The notes below the pieces were generated by a model. That model did no database searches, was not told where the DNA came from, and saw only the letters and a list, made by a program, of their open reading frames with translations. DNA of 64,000 nucleotides, from positions 1,178,001 to 1,242,000 of the forward strand of contig NZ_CP035493.1 in the NCBI RefSeq assembly GCF_004135385.1. The letters run 5' to 3'. Shown here piece after piece: positions 1 to 9,090 of this stretch. The first letter of the stretch is position 1. Every line of letters begins with the position of its first letter. Source of the DNA: Xylanimonas protaetiae. GTDB lineage: Bacteria > Actinomycetota > Actinomycetes > Actinomycetales > Cellulomonadaceae. The position numbers and the translations under genes are program-made.

Positions 1-60
1 TCGACGCACCGTCAGCCCGAACTCGGCGGGACGACGCAGCCGGTGCGTCGAGGGGAGCAC
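1..60 (-). CDS. rnpA: Ribonuclease P protein component, 5' end only
   Basis: Only the first 20 codons are inside the window; the gene continues past base 1. The GTG start lies at 60-58 and the peptide begins (M)LPSTHRLRRPAEFGLTVRR, which is the usual N-terminus of RnpA with its HRLRR motif and the Phe of the first helix. RnpA is the basic protein cofactor of RNase P, which trims tRNA 5' leaders. It starts 14 bases after the rpmH stop on the same strand, the standard rpmH-rnpA pair of bacteria. Identification rests on this short peptide and on synteny. Confidence 0.85.
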   Translation of the reverse strand, partial: MLPSTHRLRRPAEFGLTVRR

Positions 61-74
61 GTGTGATCAGGCGA

Positions 75-212
75 TCAGGCAGCCAGCTCGGAGCGGCCCT
101 TGCGGCGGCGCGCAGCGAGGATGGCGCGGCCGGCACGCGTGCGCATACGCAGGCGGAAGCCGTGGGTCTTCGCGCGACGACGGTTGTTCGGCTGGAAGGT
201 CCGCTTGCTCAC
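75..212 (-). CDS. rpmH: 50S ribosomal protein L34
   Basis: A 45-residue very basic protein beginning (M)[18 protein letters not shown] and ending in [11 protein letters not shown], the complete L34 pattern. The longer open frame upstream is ignored because L34 always begins at this Ser-Lys-Arg and because the GTG at 212 has an AGGAG ribosome site about 8 bases upstream. L34 is a component of the large ribosomal subunit. The gene is divergent from dnaA and forms an operon with rnpA, the classic arrangement at actinobacterial origins. Confidence 0.97.
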   Translation of the reverse strand: MSKRTFQPNNRRRAKTHGFRLRMRTRAGRAILAARRRKGRSELAA

Positions 213-648
213 GAGGTGCTCCTGGTTACGTCGGGTGAGGGCATGCCGCCCGACGGGGGTCGACGATGCTGGTCGTGGCCGGGTGCCCGGACCTGGTGTC
301 CGGACGGAGGACCGACCGTGCCGATCCAGGTGCGGCTTCGGCGCGATGGCGCGCGAAAACACCCGGGTACGGCTGTCCAACGCTACGCGGGGGCACCCCT
401 GGCGGTCAAACCGCGAGGTCTGCGGACGGGGAGACGCTCACCACATCCGCGCCGGCGCGGTCAGGTGAGTGATGTTCCACACCCGGATCCACAGATTCCA
501 CAGGGTGTGGAGAACTTTGTGGACAGACAGGATGTGAGGGGGCGCGCGGCGTGACACACTCCCAGTTCTCACCGCTCGTGCGCAAGTCGAGACTGCCGTG
601 CGCAGCCGGGTGAGCCAAGTGGACGAAACCGACCGAAGGAGTGCCCGC
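213..648. promoter_or_regulatory. rpmH-dnaA divergent intergenic region with DnaA boxes
   Basis: About 436 bases without a credible gene separate rpmH and dnaA. The stretch 480-525 is rich in DnaA-box-like 9-mers: ATTCCACAG near 495, TGTGGAGAA at 506-514 and TGTGGACAG at 518-526. The pair at 506-525 recurs almost unchanged upstream of gyrB. Such boxes ahead of dnaA are usual for autoregulation. The promoters of rpmH and dnaA must lie here, but I cannot assign their -10/-35 elements with confidence. Confidence 0.6.
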
Positions 649-2058
649 GTGGCGGACGAGGACATCAGCCGGGTCTGGGCCCAGACGCTCGAGGTGCTCG
701 AGGCACGTCCGGACATGACGGCGCGGCAGCTCGCGTTCGTCCGCCTGGCCAAGCCGATGGCGATCCTCAACGGGACCGCCTTCATCGCCGTCCCGCACGA
801 GCAGACCCGCACCTACCTCGAGACGAGCGTCCGCGACCAGCTCATCTCCGCCCTCTCGTCCGTCATCGGCTACGACGTGCGGTTCGGCATCACGGTGGAC
901 CCGGAGATCAGCGCCGAGTCGCTCGCGGGGCCCGCGCAGGACTACACGGAGCCGGTCGACGACGACGTCGACACGCCGGCCCCGCCGCTCCCCCAGCCGA
1001 CGCCGAAGCCGACGGCCGCCGAGCCGACCCGCCTCAACCCGCGCTACGTCTTCGAGACGTTCGTCATCGGCGCGTCCAACCGGTTCGCCCACGCCGCAGC
1101 CGTCGCCGTCGCCGAGGCACCCGCGAAGGCCTACAACCCGCTGTTCATCTACGGCGACTCCGGCCTGGGCAAGACGCACCTGCTGCACGCCATCGGGCAC
1201 TACGCGCACAACCTCTACCCGCACGTGCGCGTGCGCTACGTGAACTCCGAGGAGTTCACGAACGACTTCATCAACAGCATCGGCGAGGGCAAGGCCGGCG
1301 CGTTCCAGCGCCGCTACCGCGACGTCGACGTCCTCCTCATCGACGACATCCAGTTCCTGCAGGGCAAGGAACAGACGATGGAGGAGTTCTTCCACACCTT
1401 CAACGCGCTCCACAACGCCAACAAGCAGGTCGTCATCACGTCCGACGTCCCGCCCAAACAGCTCAACGGGTTCGAGGACCGGCTGCGGTCCCGGTTCGAG
1501 TGGGGCCTGATCACCGACGTCCAGCCGCCGGACCTCGAGACCCGCATCGCGATCCTGCGGAAGAAGGCGGCGAGCGACAAGCTCGACGTCCCCCAGGACG
1601 TGCTGAGCTACATCGGCTCGCGCATCTCCACCAACATCCGCGAGCTCGAGGGCGCCCTGATCCGCGTGACGGCGTTCGCGAACCTCAACCGCCAGCAGGT
1701 GGACCTGCCGCTCGCCGAGATCGTGCTGCGCGACCTGATCATCGACGACGACCCGGCCGAGGTGACGCCGGCCGTCGTCATCGCGCAGACCGCCGCCTAC
1801 TTCGGCCTGAGCATCGAGGACCTGTGCGGCAGCTCCCGCTCCCGCGTCCTTGTCACGGCGCGACAGATCGCGATGTACCTCTGCCGCGAGCTGACGGACC
1901 TGTCCCTGCCGAAGATCGGTCAGCAGTTCGGCGGCCGCGACCACACCACGGTCATGCACGCCAACAAGAAGATCGCCGGCCAGATGGCCGAGCGCCGGTC
2001 GACGTACAACCAGGTCACCGAGCTCACGAGCCGCATCCGGCAGCAGCACCGGGGATAG
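649..2058 (+). CDS. dnaA: Chromosomal replication initiator DnaA
   Basis: DnaA binds 9-bp boxes at oriC and melts the origin in its ATP form. The 469-residue protein has an N-terminal helicase/DnaB-interaction domain (about 1-85), a Pro/Thr-rich linker, an AAA+ core with Walker [12 protein letters not shown] near residue 168 and Walker B LLIDDIQF near 228, and a C-terminal DNA-binding domain with the signature [14 protein letters not shown] near 427. I place the start at GTG 649 because GAAGGAG ends 7 bases upstream and the protein then begins (M)[13 protein letters not shown] as in relatives; a GTG at 598 in the same frame has no good ribosome site. The gene is divergent from rpmH. Confidence 0.97.
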   Translation: MADEDISRVWAQTLEVLEARPDMTARQLAFVRLAKPMAILNGTAFIAVPHEQTRTYLETSVRDQLISALSSVIGYDVRFGITVDPEISAESLAGPAQDYTEPVDDDVDTPAPPLPQPTPKPTAAEPTRLNPRYVFETFVIGASNRFAHAAAVAVAEAPAKAYNPLFIYGDSGLGKTHLLHAIGHYAHNLYPHVRVRYVNSEEFTNDFINSIGEGKAGAFQRRYRDVDVLLIDDIQFLQGKEQTMEEFFHTFNALHNANKQVVITSDVPPKQLNGFEDRLRSRFEWGLITDVQPPDLETRIAILRKKAASDKLDVPQDVLSYIGSRISTNIRELEGALIRVTAFANLNRQQVDLPLAEIVLRDLIIDDDPAEVTPAVVIAQTAAYFGLSIEDLCGSSRSRVLVTARQIAMYLCRELTDLSLPKIGQQFGGRDHTTVMHANKKIAGQMAERRSTYNQVTELTSRIRQQHRG

Positions 2059-2066
2059 CGACCCCC

Positions 2067-2112
2067 GAAGGCCGTCGTCGTCAGGAACCAACGTCCGACG
2101 ACGACGGCCTTC
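2067..2112 (+). terminator. Hairpin terminator after dnaA
   Basis: Perfect 15-bp inverted repeat (arms 2067-2081 and 2098-2112, 16-base loop) beginning nine bases after the dnaA stop. There is no U-tract, which is common for terminators in high-GC actinobacteria. It separates dnaA transcription from the origin. Confidence 0.6.
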
Positions 2113-2139
2113 TGTCGTCAGGAGCCCGGTCCGGTCCGT

Positions 2140-2460
2140 ACACATTCCACCCACAGGTGTGGACAACTGTGTGGACAGGTCGGCCTCGGCCGGCCATCCC
2201 TGCCATGCACAACTGTGCACAAGCCTGTGGACGGGTGTGGACGACAGGGCACCTAGTTGTGGACCGGTCGGGGCCCGCCGGTGGACGGCTGTGGGGGGAC
2301 GACCACGCCGTCCACACCGTCCCCTAGGTCACCCACAGCCGGACCCCCAGGGCATCCACACCCAAGAATGTGTCCTGACCTGCGCAGACACGCGATTTCA
2401 ACAAGTTCCACAACACCGATGACGATGACGTCTGACTCAGAAGAAGAAATCCACCGCGCC
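2140..2460. other. oriC: Chromosomal replication origin oriC
   Basis: The dnaA-dnaN gap holds a dense cluster of DnaA-box-like 9-mers in both orientations. Forward TGTGGACNN copies lie at 2158-2166 (TGTGGACAA, exact complement of the TTGTCCACA consensus), 2170-2178, 2226-2234, 2236-2244 and 2258-2266. Reverse NNNTCCACA copies lie at 2308-2316, 2352-2360 and 2404-2412. The stretch about 2390-2455 is clearly less GC-rich than its surroundings and could be the unwinding element. Position, box density and gene context make this the origin; the unwinding site is inference. Confidence 0.9.
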
Positions 2461-2638
2461 TTCATCAGGCCGACCGACCGCGCGTGCCGACCGCCTCGAC
2501 CACCCTCGGCACGCCGTGGCATGACCTGCGCGGATCCCCGGCGAGACCACGTGATGCACACCCGGGCCACTCGGGTGCCGCCAGGGCTGTGACTCGCGTA
2601 GGGTTCGAGTAACCACAAGGAACGAGCGAGGGAGTGGG

Positions 2639-3772
2639 ATGAAGTTCCGGGTCGACCGCGACGTCCTGGCAGATGCCGTCACCTGGACTGCACGCACCCT
2701 GCCCACCCGCCCACCGGCACCGGTGCTCGCCGGTGTCCGCATCGAGGCGGACGCGACGGGTGTCATCAGCCTCTCGAGCTTCGACTACGAGGTCTCGGCC
2801 CGCTCCGAGATCCCCGCCGAGGTCTCCGAGCCCGGCACGGTGCTCGTCTCGGGCCGACTGCTCGCCGACATCGCGCGGGCGCTCCCCCACAAGCCGGTGG
2901 ACGTCGTGCTCGACGGCACCAAGGTGGTCGTGACGTGCGGCGCCTCGCGCTTCACGCTGCTCACGATGCCCGTCGAGGACTACCCGACGCTCCCGCAGAT
3001 GCCCGAGCTGTCCGGCACCGTCTCCGGTGACGCGCTGACGCTCGCCGTCGCGCAGGTGTCCGTGGCCGCGAGCCGGGACGAGACGCTGCCGCTGCTCACG
3101 GGCGTGCGCATGGAGATCGAGGGCGAGCGCATCACGCTGCTCTCCACCGACCGCTACCGCCTCGCGCTGCGCGAGCTCACCTGGACCCCCGCCACGCCGG
3201 GCTTCTCCGCCGTCGCGCTCGTCAAGGCCAAGACGCTCACCGACGTCGCGAAGTCGCTCGGCGCGGGCGGCGGCTTCGTCAACATCGGCCTGTCCACCGG
3301 CGCGGGCCTGGACCTCATCGGCTTCGAGGCCGGCGGCCGCCACACGACGTCGCAGCTGGTCGACGGCGACTACCCCGCCGTCCGCCGCCTGTTCCCCGAC
3401 TCGACGCCGATCCACGCCGTCGTCCCCACCCAGGCGCTCATCGACGCCGCCAAGCGCGTCTCGCTCGTCGCCGAGCGCAACACGCCGATCCGGCTCGCGT
3501 TCACCGAGGGCCAGGTCGTCCTCGACGCCGGTCAGGGCGACGACGCGCAGGCCTCCGAGGCGCTCGAGGCCGTGCTGGTGGGCGAGGACATCACCGTCGC
3601 GTTCAACCCGCAGTTCCTGCTCGACGGGCTCTCCGCGCTCGGCACCGACTTCACGCGGCTGTCGTTCACCCACCCGAACAAGCCCGTCGAGTTCACGGGC
3701 CAGGAGTCGCTGGACGGCGAGGACTCGTCCGACTACCGGTATCTCCTGGTCCCCATCCGCTTCGCCGGCTGA
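2639..3772 (+). CDS. dnaN: DNA polymerase III sliding clamp (beta subunit)
   Basis: The beta clamp encircles DNA as a dimer and tethers the replicative polymerase. The 377-residue protein matches the usual length and carries the three repeated clamp folds; it begins MKFRVDRDVLADAVTW and ends with the clamp C-terminus YRYLLVPIRFAG. The ATG at 2639 has a GGGAG ribosome site just upstream. The bases 2461-2638 between the origin and this start hold no other gene and presumably the dnaN promoter. Synteny with dnaA and recF is canonical. Confidence 0.97.
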   Translation: MKFRVDRDVLADAVTWTARTLPTRPPAPVLAGVRIEADATGVISLSSFDYEVSARSEIPAEVSEPGTVLVSGRLLADIARALPHKPVDVVLDGTKVVVTCGASRFTLLTMPVEDYPTLPQMPELSGTVSGDALTLAVAQVSVAASRDETLPLLTGVRMEIEGERITLLSTDRYRLALRELTWTPATPGFSAVALVKAKTLTDVAKSLGAGGGFVNIGLSTGAGLDLIGFEAGGRHTTSQLVDGDYPAVRRLFPDSTPIHAVVPTQALIDAAKRVSLVAERNTPIRLAFTEGQVVLDAGQGDDAQASEALEAVLVGEDITVAFNPQFLLDGLSALGTDFTRLSFTHPNKPVEFTGQESLDGEDSSDYRYLLVPIRFAG

Positions 3773-3919
3773 CGCACGGCGGGCGGTCACGACGCTCGCC
3801 GCACGCGTCGACCGGTACCCGCCCGGAGCAGGGGCCCCGGAACAAGGGCACCGTCGGGCCGGTTCCACGAACCGTCCGCCATACGACGGACGTCACGACG
3901 TCACGCAAGGAGCACAAGC

Positions 3920-4813
3920 ATGGTCAGCCACATCGGTCTGGTCGGTCTCGGGAAGATGGGCGCGAACATGCGAGCCCGTCTGCGCCAGGGCGGCATCGAG
4001 GTCACGGGCTACGACCCGCGGCCCGAGGTGACCGACGTCCCGACGCTCGCGGCGCTGGTGGAGGCGCTGCCCGCCGGCAAGCGCGTCGTCTGGGTCATGG
4101 TCCCCGCCGGGGAGCCGACGCGCGGCGTCCTCGCCGAGCTGAAGAAGGTGCTGACCACCGGCGACATCGTCATCGAGGGCGGCAACTCGCACTACGTCGA
4201 GGACCAGGAGCGGGCCGCCGAGCTCGCGGAGAACGGCATCGGCTACGTCGACGTCGGCGTCTCGGGCGGCGTGTGGGGCCTCGAGAACGGCTACGGCCTC
4301 ATGGCGGGCGGCTCGGACGACGACATCGCGACGCTCATGCCGGTGTTCGACGCGCTGCGCCCCGAGGGCCCGCGCGAGGAGGGCTTCGTGCACGCCGGCC
4401 CCGTCGGCGCCGGGCACTTCGCCAAGATGGTGCACAACGGCATCGAGTACGGCCTCATGCAGGCGTACGCCGAGGGCTACGAGCTGCTCGCCGCGAAGGG
4501 CCTGATCACCGACGTCCACGGCACGTTCAAGGCGTGGCAGCGCGGCACGGTCGTGCGGTCCTGGCTGCTCGACCTCATGGTCCGCGCCCTCGAGGACGAC
4601 CCGAAGCTCGCGAAGCTCGACGACTGGGTCGAGGACTCGGGCGAGGGCCGCTGGACGGTCGACGAGGCCATCGCGGCTGCCGTCCCGCTCCCCGTCATCT
4701 CGGCCGCCCTGTTCGCCCGCTTCGCCTCCCGTCAGGAGGCGTCGCCCGCGATGAAGGCGGTCGCGGCCCTGCGCCAGCAGTTCGGCGGCCACGCGGTCAA
4801 GGCCGCGGAGTGA
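3920..4813 (+). CDS. gnd: 6-phosphogluconate dehydrogenase, decarboxylating (short type)
   Basis: Oxidises 6-phosphogluconate to ribulose 5-phosphate and CO2 in the pentose phosphate pathway. The 297-residue protein has an N-terminal Rossmann dinucleotide site ([12 protein letters not shown] at 6-17), the substrate signature around [19 protein letters not shown] (near 112-130) and the catalytic Lys in [13 protein letters not shown] (near 170). Its length fits the short GntZ/YqeC-like class rather than the 470-residue E. coli type; that class is often NAD-dependent. AAGGAG precedes the ATG by 8 bases. Its place between dnaN and recF is a regular feature of actinobacterial origins. The 147-base gap upstream shows no gene. 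Confidence 0.93.
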   Translation: MVSHIGLVGLGKMGANMRARLRQGGIEVTGYDPRPEVTDVPTLAALVEALPAGKRVVWVMVPAGEPTRGVLAELKKVLTTGDIVIEGGNSHYVEDQERAAELAENGIGYVDVGVSGGVWGLENGYGLMAGGSDDDIATLMPVFDALRPEGPREEGFVHAGPVGAGHFAKMVHNGIEYGLMQAYAEGYELLAAKGLITDVHGTFKAWQRGTVVRSWLLDLMVRALEDDPKLAKLDDWVEDSGEGRWTVDEAIAAAVPLPVISAALFARFASRQEASPAMKAVAALRQQFGGHAVKAAE

Positions 4814-4818
4814 CCTCC

Positions 4819-4871
4819 CCGGTGGTGGAGCCTGTGGACACCACCACGGTGTCCACAGGCTCCACCACCGG
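4819..4871. repeat. 24-bp perfect palindrome between gnd and recF
   Basis: Two exactly complementary 24-base arms (4819-4842 and 4848-4871) surround the 5-base spacer ACCAC. The structure starts right after the gnd stop and ends 12 bases before recF. Each arm contains a DnaA-box-like core (TGTGGACAC on the left, GTGTCCACA on the right). It may act as a terminator/attenuator, as a REP-like dispersed unit, or as a paired DnaA site; the sequence alone does not decide. Confidence 0.75.
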
Positions 4872-4883
4872 ATAGCAGGTTCC

Positions 4884-6167
4884 ATGTACGTCTCCCACCT
4901 CTCGCTCCTCGACTTCCGCTCCTACGCGGCCGTCGACGTCGAGCTCGAGCCGGGGCCCACCGCGTTCGTGGGACGCAACGGCCAGGGAAAGACGAACCTC
5001 GTCGAGGCGATCGGCTACGTCGCCACCCTCGGCTCGCACCGCGTCGCCAACGACGCCCCCCTGGTCCGCGCCGGCGCGGAGCGCGCCGTCGTGCGGACCC
5101 GGATCGTGCGCGGCGACCGTGCGTCGACGGTCGAGCTCGAGATCACGCCCGGCCGCGCGAACCGGGCGCGGATCAACCGCGGTCAGCTCGGCCGGGCCCG
5201 CGACGTGCTCGGCATCCTGCGCACCGTCCTGTTCGCCCCGGAGGACCTGGCTCTCGTCAAGGGCGACCCCGACGGCCGCCGCAGGCTGCTCGACCAGCTC
5301 GTGGTCCAGCTCCTCCCCCGGGCTGCGGGTCTGCTGAGCGACTACGAGCGGGTGATCCGGCAGCGCTCCGCGCTGCTGAAGTCGCTCCGCGGCACGCGGG
5401 CCGCGGGCCGGACGGCCGACCTCACGACGCTCGAGGTCTGGGACGCCAAGGCCGCCCAGCTCGGGGCGCAGATCCTCGGTATGCGCCTCCAGGTCGTCCA
5501 GGCGCTCCGCCCGCACGTCGCAGCGGCGTACGCCCAGGTCAGCGACGCGGACGGGCACGCGGAGCTCGGCTACCGGTCGAGCCTCGACACGCTCGCGCCC
5601 GACGACGGAGGGTTCTCCTCCGGCCCGTCCGAGGCCGGTGGCGTGCTCCCCGAAGACCCGGCCGTCCCGCCGGCGTCGGCCGTCGAGCTCGAGAAGCTCC
5701 TGCTGGCCGGCATGGCGGCCGCGCGGAGCCAGGAGGTGGACCGCGGCGTGAGCCTCGTCGGCCCGCACCGCGACGACCTCGTGCTGACCCTGGGGGGTCT
5801 GCCTGCCAAGGGGTACGCGAGCCACGGCGAGTCGTGGTCCTACGCCCTGGCGCTGCGCCTCGCGTCCTACCACCTGCTCGGCGGGCACGCCCCGACGGTG
5901 GACGGCGACGCCGGCGAGCCCGTGCCCGACGTCGCGCCGCTGCCGGGACGGTTCTGGAACGAGGAGTTCGGTCCCGACGCCGACCCCGTCCTCATCCTCG
6001 ACGACGTCTTCGCCGAGCTCGACGTCCGACGGCGGCAGCGCCTGGCCGAGCTCGTCGCCCCGGCCCGGCAGGTGCTCATCACGGCGGCCGTCCCCGACGA
6101 CGTGCCGCCGGACCTCCTGGCGACGAGGTTCGAGGTCGCGACCGGGCAGGTGACCCGTGCGTCCTGA
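4884..6167 (+). CDS. recF: DNA replication and repair protein RecF
   Basis: RecF loads RecA at single-strand gaps with RecO and RecR. The 427-residue SMC/ABC-type ATPase shows Walker [11 protein letters not shown] at 29-38, a central helical arm and a C-terminal Walker B ([13 protein letters not shown] near 370) with the family D-loop. It begins [14 protein letters not shown], the standard RecF start. It overlaps the next gene by 11 bases, so the two are translationally coupled. The central region carries an extra Gly/Pro/Ala-rich loop near 235-260, common in actinobacterial RecF. Confidence 0.96.
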   Translation: MYVSHLSLLDFRSYAAVDVELEPGPTAFVGRNGQGKTNLVEAIGYVATLGSHRVANDAPLVRAGAERAVVRTRIVRGDRASTVELEITPGRANRARINRGQLGRARDVLGILRTVLFAPEDLALVKGDPDGRRRLLDQLVVQLLPRAAGLLSDYERVIRQRSALLKSLRGTRAAGRTADLTTLEVWDAKAAQLGAQILGMRLQVVQALRPHVAAAYAQVSDADGHAELGYRSSLDTLAPDDGGFSSGPSEAGGVLPEDPAVPPASAVELEKLLLAGMAAARSQEVDRGVSLVGPHRDDLVLTLGGLPAKGYASHGESWSYALALRLASYHLLGGHAPTVDGDAGEPVPDVAPLPGRFWNEEFGPDADPVLILDDVFAELDVRRRQRLAELVAPARQVLITAAVPDDVPPDLLATRFEVATGQVTRAS

Positions 6168-6702
6168 CCGCGACCGCCCCGATCCGCAGCCTGTGGACAA
6201 GGCCGACGTCCCCCCGGCCGAGGTGGCGCGCGCCGCGCTCAACCGGGCGAAGGCCGCCGCGCGGGCGAGGGGCCTGCGCCCCGGGTCGCCCGCCCGGCGC
6301 TCCCCGCTCGCCGAGCCGCGCACCTCGGGTTCGGGTCCCTCGGCCCGCGACCCGCAGCTGCTGTCCGACGTCGTCGGGCGCCTGCTGCGCGACAAGGGGT
6401 GGCGCGAGGAGGTGTCGGTCGGCGGCGTCATCGGCCGCTGGCGCGACGTCGTGGGCGACGACATCGCCGAGCACTGCACGCCCGAGACCTTCGAGGACAA
6501 GGTGCTCGTCGTGCGCGCGAGCTCGACCGCGTGGGCCACGCAGGTCCGGCTGCTCGCGCCCACGCTCCTGCGGCGGCTCGCGGAGGAGATCGGCGACGGC
6601 GTCGTCGACGACGTCAAGGTGCTGGGCCCGGCGGGGCCGGGCTTCGGCCGTGGTCCCCGCTCGGTCCGCGGCGGCCGTGGTCCCCGCGACACCTGGGGCT
6701 GA
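6157..6702 (+). CDS. dciA: DciA family replicative helicase loader (DUF721)
   Basis: Bacteria without DnaC/DnaI use DciA to load or assist DnaB helicase. The 181-residue protein has a basic, low-complexity N-terminal third and a DUF721 domain from about residue 65 to 155, with [15 protein letters not shown], then [23 protein letters not shown], which are the recognisable DUF721 patterns. The Gly/Arg-rich C-terminal tail is typical of actinobacterial members. It starts with GTG inside the end of recF and precedes gyrB, as in Mycobacterium and Streptomyces. Confidence 0.9.
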   Translation: MRPDRDRPDPQPVDKADVPPAEVARAALNRAKAAARARGLRPGSPARRSPLAEPRTSGSGPSARDPQLLSDVVGRLLRDKGWREEVSVGGVIGRWRDVVGDDIAEHCTPETFEDKVLVVRASSTAWATQVRLLAPTLLRRLAEEIGDGVVDDVKVLGPAGPGFGRGPRSVRGGRGPRDTWG

Positions 6703-7018
6703 CGGAACCCACGGTCGCTCACGCGACGGCGGGCCGGGCACCTGCCGTCCACAGGCCTGTGGGCGACTGTCCGCAGGTGTGGAGAACTCTGTGGACACGG
6801 GGTGCTCCCGCCCAGGCCAAAGGCGCCGTGATCCCAGGTTTTTGGCCGCGAGAAGGTAGACTGGAAGGGTTGTCCCGGGGTTTCCCGGGCCCCTCCGGAC
6901 CAGCTCCCCGCTCTTGCGCGACCCGCGCATCCCGGCTCGTGCTGCGCCTGGTGCGGCCCGCCCCGGGCAAGCGCGCACCGACACCGGTGCGGACGGACTG
7001 CGAGGAGCGAACCGGCCT
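6703..7018 (+). promoter_or_regulatory. dciA-gyrB intergenic region with tandem DnaA boxes
   Basis: A 316-base gap with no gene. Bases 6747-6797 hold several DnaA-box-like elements (CGTCCACAG near 6747, TGTGGAGAA at 6778-6786, TGTGGACAC at 6790-6798). The 20-mer at 6778-6797 differs at one base from that upstream of dnaA. Downstream, AGAAGGTAGACTGG around 6851-6864 contains a TAGACT that could be a -10 element. An open frame extends back to 6914 in phase with gyrB, but no ribosome site supports it. Confidence 0.55.
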
Positions 7019-9055
7019 GTGGCGAATCGGAACGACGGCGGATACGACGCCGGGAACATCACCGTCCTGGAAGGTCTCGAGGCCGTCCGCAAGCGCCCGG
7101 GCATGTACATCGGCTCCACCGGCGAGCGCGGCCTGCACCACCTCGTCTACGAGGTGGTCGACAACTCGGTCGACGAGGCCCTCGCCGGCTACGCCGACAC
7201 CATCGACGTGACGCTCCTCGCCGACGGCGGCGTCCGCGTCGTCGACAACGGCCGCGGCATCCCCGTCGCCGTCCACCCCACCGAGGGCAAGCCCACGGTC
7301 GAGGTCGTCATGACGATCCTCCACGCGGGCGGCAAGTTCGGCGGCGGCGGGTACGCCGTCTCGGGCGGCCTCCACGGCGTCGGCATCTCCGTCGTCAACG
7401 CCCTGTCCACGCGCGTGGTCAGCGAGATCGCGCGCGACGGCTACCGCTGGCGCATGGAGTTCGGCGGCGGCGGCCACCCGGTCGGGGAGCTCCAGCGCCT
7501 CGAGCCCACCGAGGAGACCGGCACCACCCAGACCTTCTGGGCCGACCCGGCGATCTTCGAGACCACCGAGTTCGACTTCGAGACGCTGCGCGCCCGCTTC
7601 CAGCAGATGGCTTTCCTCAACAAGGGCCTGTCGATCACGCTCACCGACGAGCGCGCCCGCCACGTCGTCGTCGAGGACGAGATCGTCGGCGAGCCCGAGG
7701 CGCCCGACGCGGACGGCGTCGTCGTCGGCGACCACGACGACGACCCCCCCGTCCGCACCGTGACGTACCGGTACGACGGCGGCCTCACCGACTACGTGAA
7801 GCACCTCAACGCGGGCAAGCGCGTGGAGCTCATCCACCCGGAGGTCATCGACTTCGAGGCGGAGGACACCGAGCGCAAGATCTCGCTCGAGATCGCGATG
7901 CAGTGGACGAGCGCCTACAGCGAGTCCGTGCACACGTACGCGAACACCATCTCGACCACCGAGGGCGGCACGCACGAGGAGGGCTTCCGCGCGGCGATGA
8001 CCACGCTGGTCAACAGCTACGCGCGCGACAAGGGCATCCTCAAGGAGAAGGAGGACAACCTCACGGGCGACGACATCCGCGAGGGCCTGACCGCCGTCAT
8101 CTCCGTCAAGCTCGGCGAGCCGCAGTTCGAGGGCCAGACCAAGACGAAGCTCGGCAACACCGAGGCGAAGACGTTCGTGCAGCGCGTGGTGCGCGAGCAG
8201 CTCACCGACTGGTTCGACTCCCACCCGAACGAGGCGCGCGACGTCATCCGCAAGGCCATCCAGGCCTCGCAGGCCCGGCTCGCGGCCCGCAAGGCGCGCG
8301 AGGCGACCCGTCGCAAGGGCCTCCTGAGCAGCGGCGGCATGCCCGGCAAGCTCAAGGACTGCCAGTCGAACCGCCCCGAAGAGTGCGAGATCTACATCGT
8401 CGAGGGCGACTCCGCCGGCGGCTCCGCGGTGCGCGGACGCAACCCGCACAACCAGGCGATCCTGCCGATCCGAGGGAAGATCCTCAACGTCGAGCGCGCC
8501 CGTCTCGACAAGGCGCTGTCGAACCAGGAGGTCCAGAGCCTCATCACCGCGTTCGGCACCGGCATCGGCGAGGACTTCGACGCCTCCAAGCTGCGGTACC
8601 ACAAGGTGATCCTCATGGCCGACGCCGACGTCGACGGCCAGCACATCGCCACGCTGCTGCTCACGCTGCTGTTCCGCTACATGCGCCCGCTCATCGAGCA
8701 GGGCCACGTGTACCTGGCCATGCCGCCGCTGTTCCGGCTCAAGTGGTCGAACGCCCCGCACGACTACGTGTACTCCGACAAGGAGCGCGACGCGTTCGTG
8801 CGCGAGGGCCTCGCCGCCGGCAAGCGGATGCCCAAGGACAAGGGCATCCAGCGGTACAAGGGTCTCGGCGAGATGGACTACCAGGAGCTCTGGGAGACCA
8901 CCATGGACCCTGACCACCGCACCCTGCGGCAGGTCACCATGGACGACGCCGCCGCGGCCGACGAGGTGTTCTCCATGCTCATGGGCGAGGACGTCGAGTC
9001 CCGCCGCAGCTTCATCCAGCGCAACGCCAAGGACGTCCGGTTCCTCGACATCTGA
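7019..9055 (+). CDS. gyrB: DNA gyrase subunit B
   Basis: ATPase subunit of gyrase, which introduces negative supercoils. The 678-residue protein has the GHKL ATPase domain ([10 protein letters not shown] near 80, [14 protein letters not shown] near 119), the transducer domain, and a TOPRIM domain with EGDSAGGSA near 461 and the metal-binding DADVDGQHI near 534. I use GTG 7019 because GAGGAG lies 11 bases upstream and the protein then has standard length; the in-frame ATG at 6914 would add a non-conserved Arg/Pro-rich extension. It ends 35 bases before gyrA. Confidence 0.96.
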   Translation: MANRNDGGYDAGNITVLEGLEAVRKRPGMYIGSTGERGLHHLVYEVVDNSVDEALAGYADTIDVTLLADGGVRVVDNGRGIPVAVHPTEGKPTVEVVMTILHAGGKFGGGGYAVSGGLHGVGISVVNALSTRVVSEIARDGYRWRMEFGGGGHPVGELQRLEPTEETGTTQTFWADPAIFETTEFDFETLRARFQQMAFLNKGLSITLTDERARHVVVEDEIVGEPEAPDADGVVVGDHDDDPPVRTVTYRYDGGLTDYVKHLNAGKRVELIHPEVIDFEAEDTERKISLEIAMQWTSAYSESVHTYANTISTTEGGTHEEGFRAAMTTLVNSYARDKGILKEKEDNLTGDDIREGLTAVISVKLGEPQFEGQTKTKLGNTEAKTFVQRVVREQLTDWFDSHPNEARDVIRKAIQASQARLAARKAREATRRKGLLSSGGMPGKLKDCQSNRPEECEIYIVEGDSAGGSAVRGRNPHNQAILPIRGKILNVERARLDKALSNQEVQSLITAFGTGIGEDFDASKLRYHKVILMADADVDGQHIATLLLTLLFRYMRPLIEQGHVYLAMPPLFRLKWSNAPHDYVYSDKERDAFVREGLAAGKRMPKDKGIQRYKGLGEMDYQELWETTMDPDHRTLRQVTMDDAAAADEVFSMLMGEDVESRRSFIQRNAKDVRFLDI

Positions 9056-9090
9056 TCGATGTCGGAGAACAGGAAGGGACACACGAAGAG

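Noticed and set aside
406-2220. Long minus-strand open frame across dnaA
   Set aside because: It is antisense to an unambiguous dnaA and has no recognisable motif; high GC content suppresses stop codons in antisense frames.
6914-7018. N-terminal extension of GyrB starting at ATG 6914
   Set aside because: The 35 added residues are Arg/Pro/Ala-rich and not part of GyrB, and GTG 7019 has a GAGGAG ribosome site and the normal start.
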